64,000 nucleotides of DNA from Exiguobacterium marinum DSM 16307 (GTDB lineage Bacteria; Bacillota; Bacilli; Exiguobacteriales; Exiguobacteriaceae). Positions 63,708 to 64,000 of this stretch are shown here, piece by piece. A program made the translations under genes and the position numbers. Within the stretch, counting starts at the first letter, position 1, and every line of letters starts with the position of its first letter. The DNA is taken from contig NZ_KK211189.1 of the NCBI RefSeq assembly GCF_000620845.1, positions 1,937,662 to 2,001,661 of the forward strand, read 5' to 3'. The notes below the pieces were generated by a model, which was not told the DNA's origin, did not search any database, and saw nothing but the letters and a program-made list of their open reading frames with translations.

Positions 63708-64000
63708 TTATCGTGAAGAAAATACAGACCCTGTCCGTTTTCGTGCTTCAAGCTGAATGCGGAAACAGTATCGTAAAATCGTTTCCTGGTCACGTGATGT
63801 CAAATCTTCAAAGGCTAAGGAAAGTTCCTGCTTCACTTCTTGCTTATGTATCCGCACAAGGCGGCTCTTTACACGGAAGAGCTGAGGTGTACCATGTTCG
63901 TCTTCAATTCGAAAGACGACGATGAGCGACTCATCGACATCGACCGGCGCACGGTTGGCGATGATTTTCATCCCACCGGCGGAAACGTCGAGCGACATCG
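63708..64000 (-). CDS. PilZ domain protein, N-terminus outside the window
   Basis: This is the C-terminal part of a PilZ c-di-GMP receptor. The LDVSAGGMKI segment is the D/N-x-S-x-x-G motif; the RxxxR motif and the N-terminal YcgR-like domain would lie beyond 64000. Position next to cmk and the S1-like gene matches B. subtilis ypfA (dgrA/motI), a flagellar brake. The in-frame ATG at 63998 is internal, not the start. At least 97 codons are visible. Confidence 0.85.
   Translation of the reverse strand, partial: MSLDVSAGGMKIIANRAPVDVDESLIVVFRIEDEHGTPQLFRVKSRLVRIHKQEVKQELSLAFEDLTSRDQETILRYCFRIQLEARKRTGSVFSSR

Overview
The window reads as core chromosome of a low-to-medium GC Gram-positive of the order Bacillales. 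Its markers are bacillithiol synthesis (bshA, bshB1), a menaquinol:cytochrome c reductase (qcrABC), the HisG-short/HisZ system, GpsB, DnaD, RecU and MrfAB. Gene order between about 19 and 64 kb follows the Bacillus subtilis block gpsB-ypsA-mrfBA, recU-ponA, nth-dnaD-asnS-aspB-ypmBA-dinG, panDCB-birA-cca-bshAB1, ypjC, ypjA, qcrCBA, ypiFBA, aro genes, cheR, ndk, hepT-menG-hepS, hup, yphF/E, gpsA, der, rpsA-like, cmk, PilZ. I infer a relative such as Exiguobacterium from gene content and style; no 16S or database check was possible.

Nearly all genes lie on the minus strand. Reading right to left: (64-57 kb) a truncated PilZ gene, cmk-plsC, an S1-domain protein, der-gpsA, yphE-yphF, hup. (57-48 kb) heptaprenyl diphosphate synthase plus menaquinone methylation, ndk, cheR, aroCBA, ypiA-reoY-ypiF. 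(47-42 kb) qcrABC, ypjA, a membrane protease, a GreA paralogue and a divergent YitT-family gene. (42-36 kb) bshB1-bshA-cca-birA, then panBCD behind its own promoter and a structured leader. (36-28 kb) dinG, ypmA-ypmB-aspB-asnS-dnaD-nth. (28.7-27.7 kb) a lone plus-strand DUF3800 gene. (27-19 kb) recU-ponA, then a likely operon of an unknown protein, mrfA-mrfB, ypsA, gpsB and a NERD-like gene. (19-8 kb) small accessory genes: a flavin monooxygenase, a NUDIX enzyme, DUF2187, DUF2157 and GDYXXLXY proteins, a 3D-domain cell-wall protein, a compatible-solute ABC transporter coupled to a lipid kinase, and a sodium symporter. (8-1 kb) xpaC-telA, a dCMP deaminase-like gene, an unknown gene, then hisJ divergent from hisZ-hisG-hisD-hisC.

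Functionally the window links cell-wall synthesis and its control (PonA, GpsB, ReoY, a 3D protein with WalR-type boxes), DNA repair (MrfAB, RecU, Nth, DinG), cofactor and amino-acid synthesis (His, pantothenate, shikimate, bacillithiol, menaquinone side chain) and translation or ribosome assembly (AsnS, Cca, Der, S1-like protein).

I saw no CRISPR array, rRNA or tRNA gene, insertion sequence or prophage. The most notable signals are regulatory or small: a strong Shine-Dalgarno separated from the cmk start by a perfect hairpin, a 200-nt structured panB leader with a leader ORF, an orphan promoter-terminator unit next to hisJ, opposed perfect WalR boxes, and an unknown gene co-transcribed with MrfAB.
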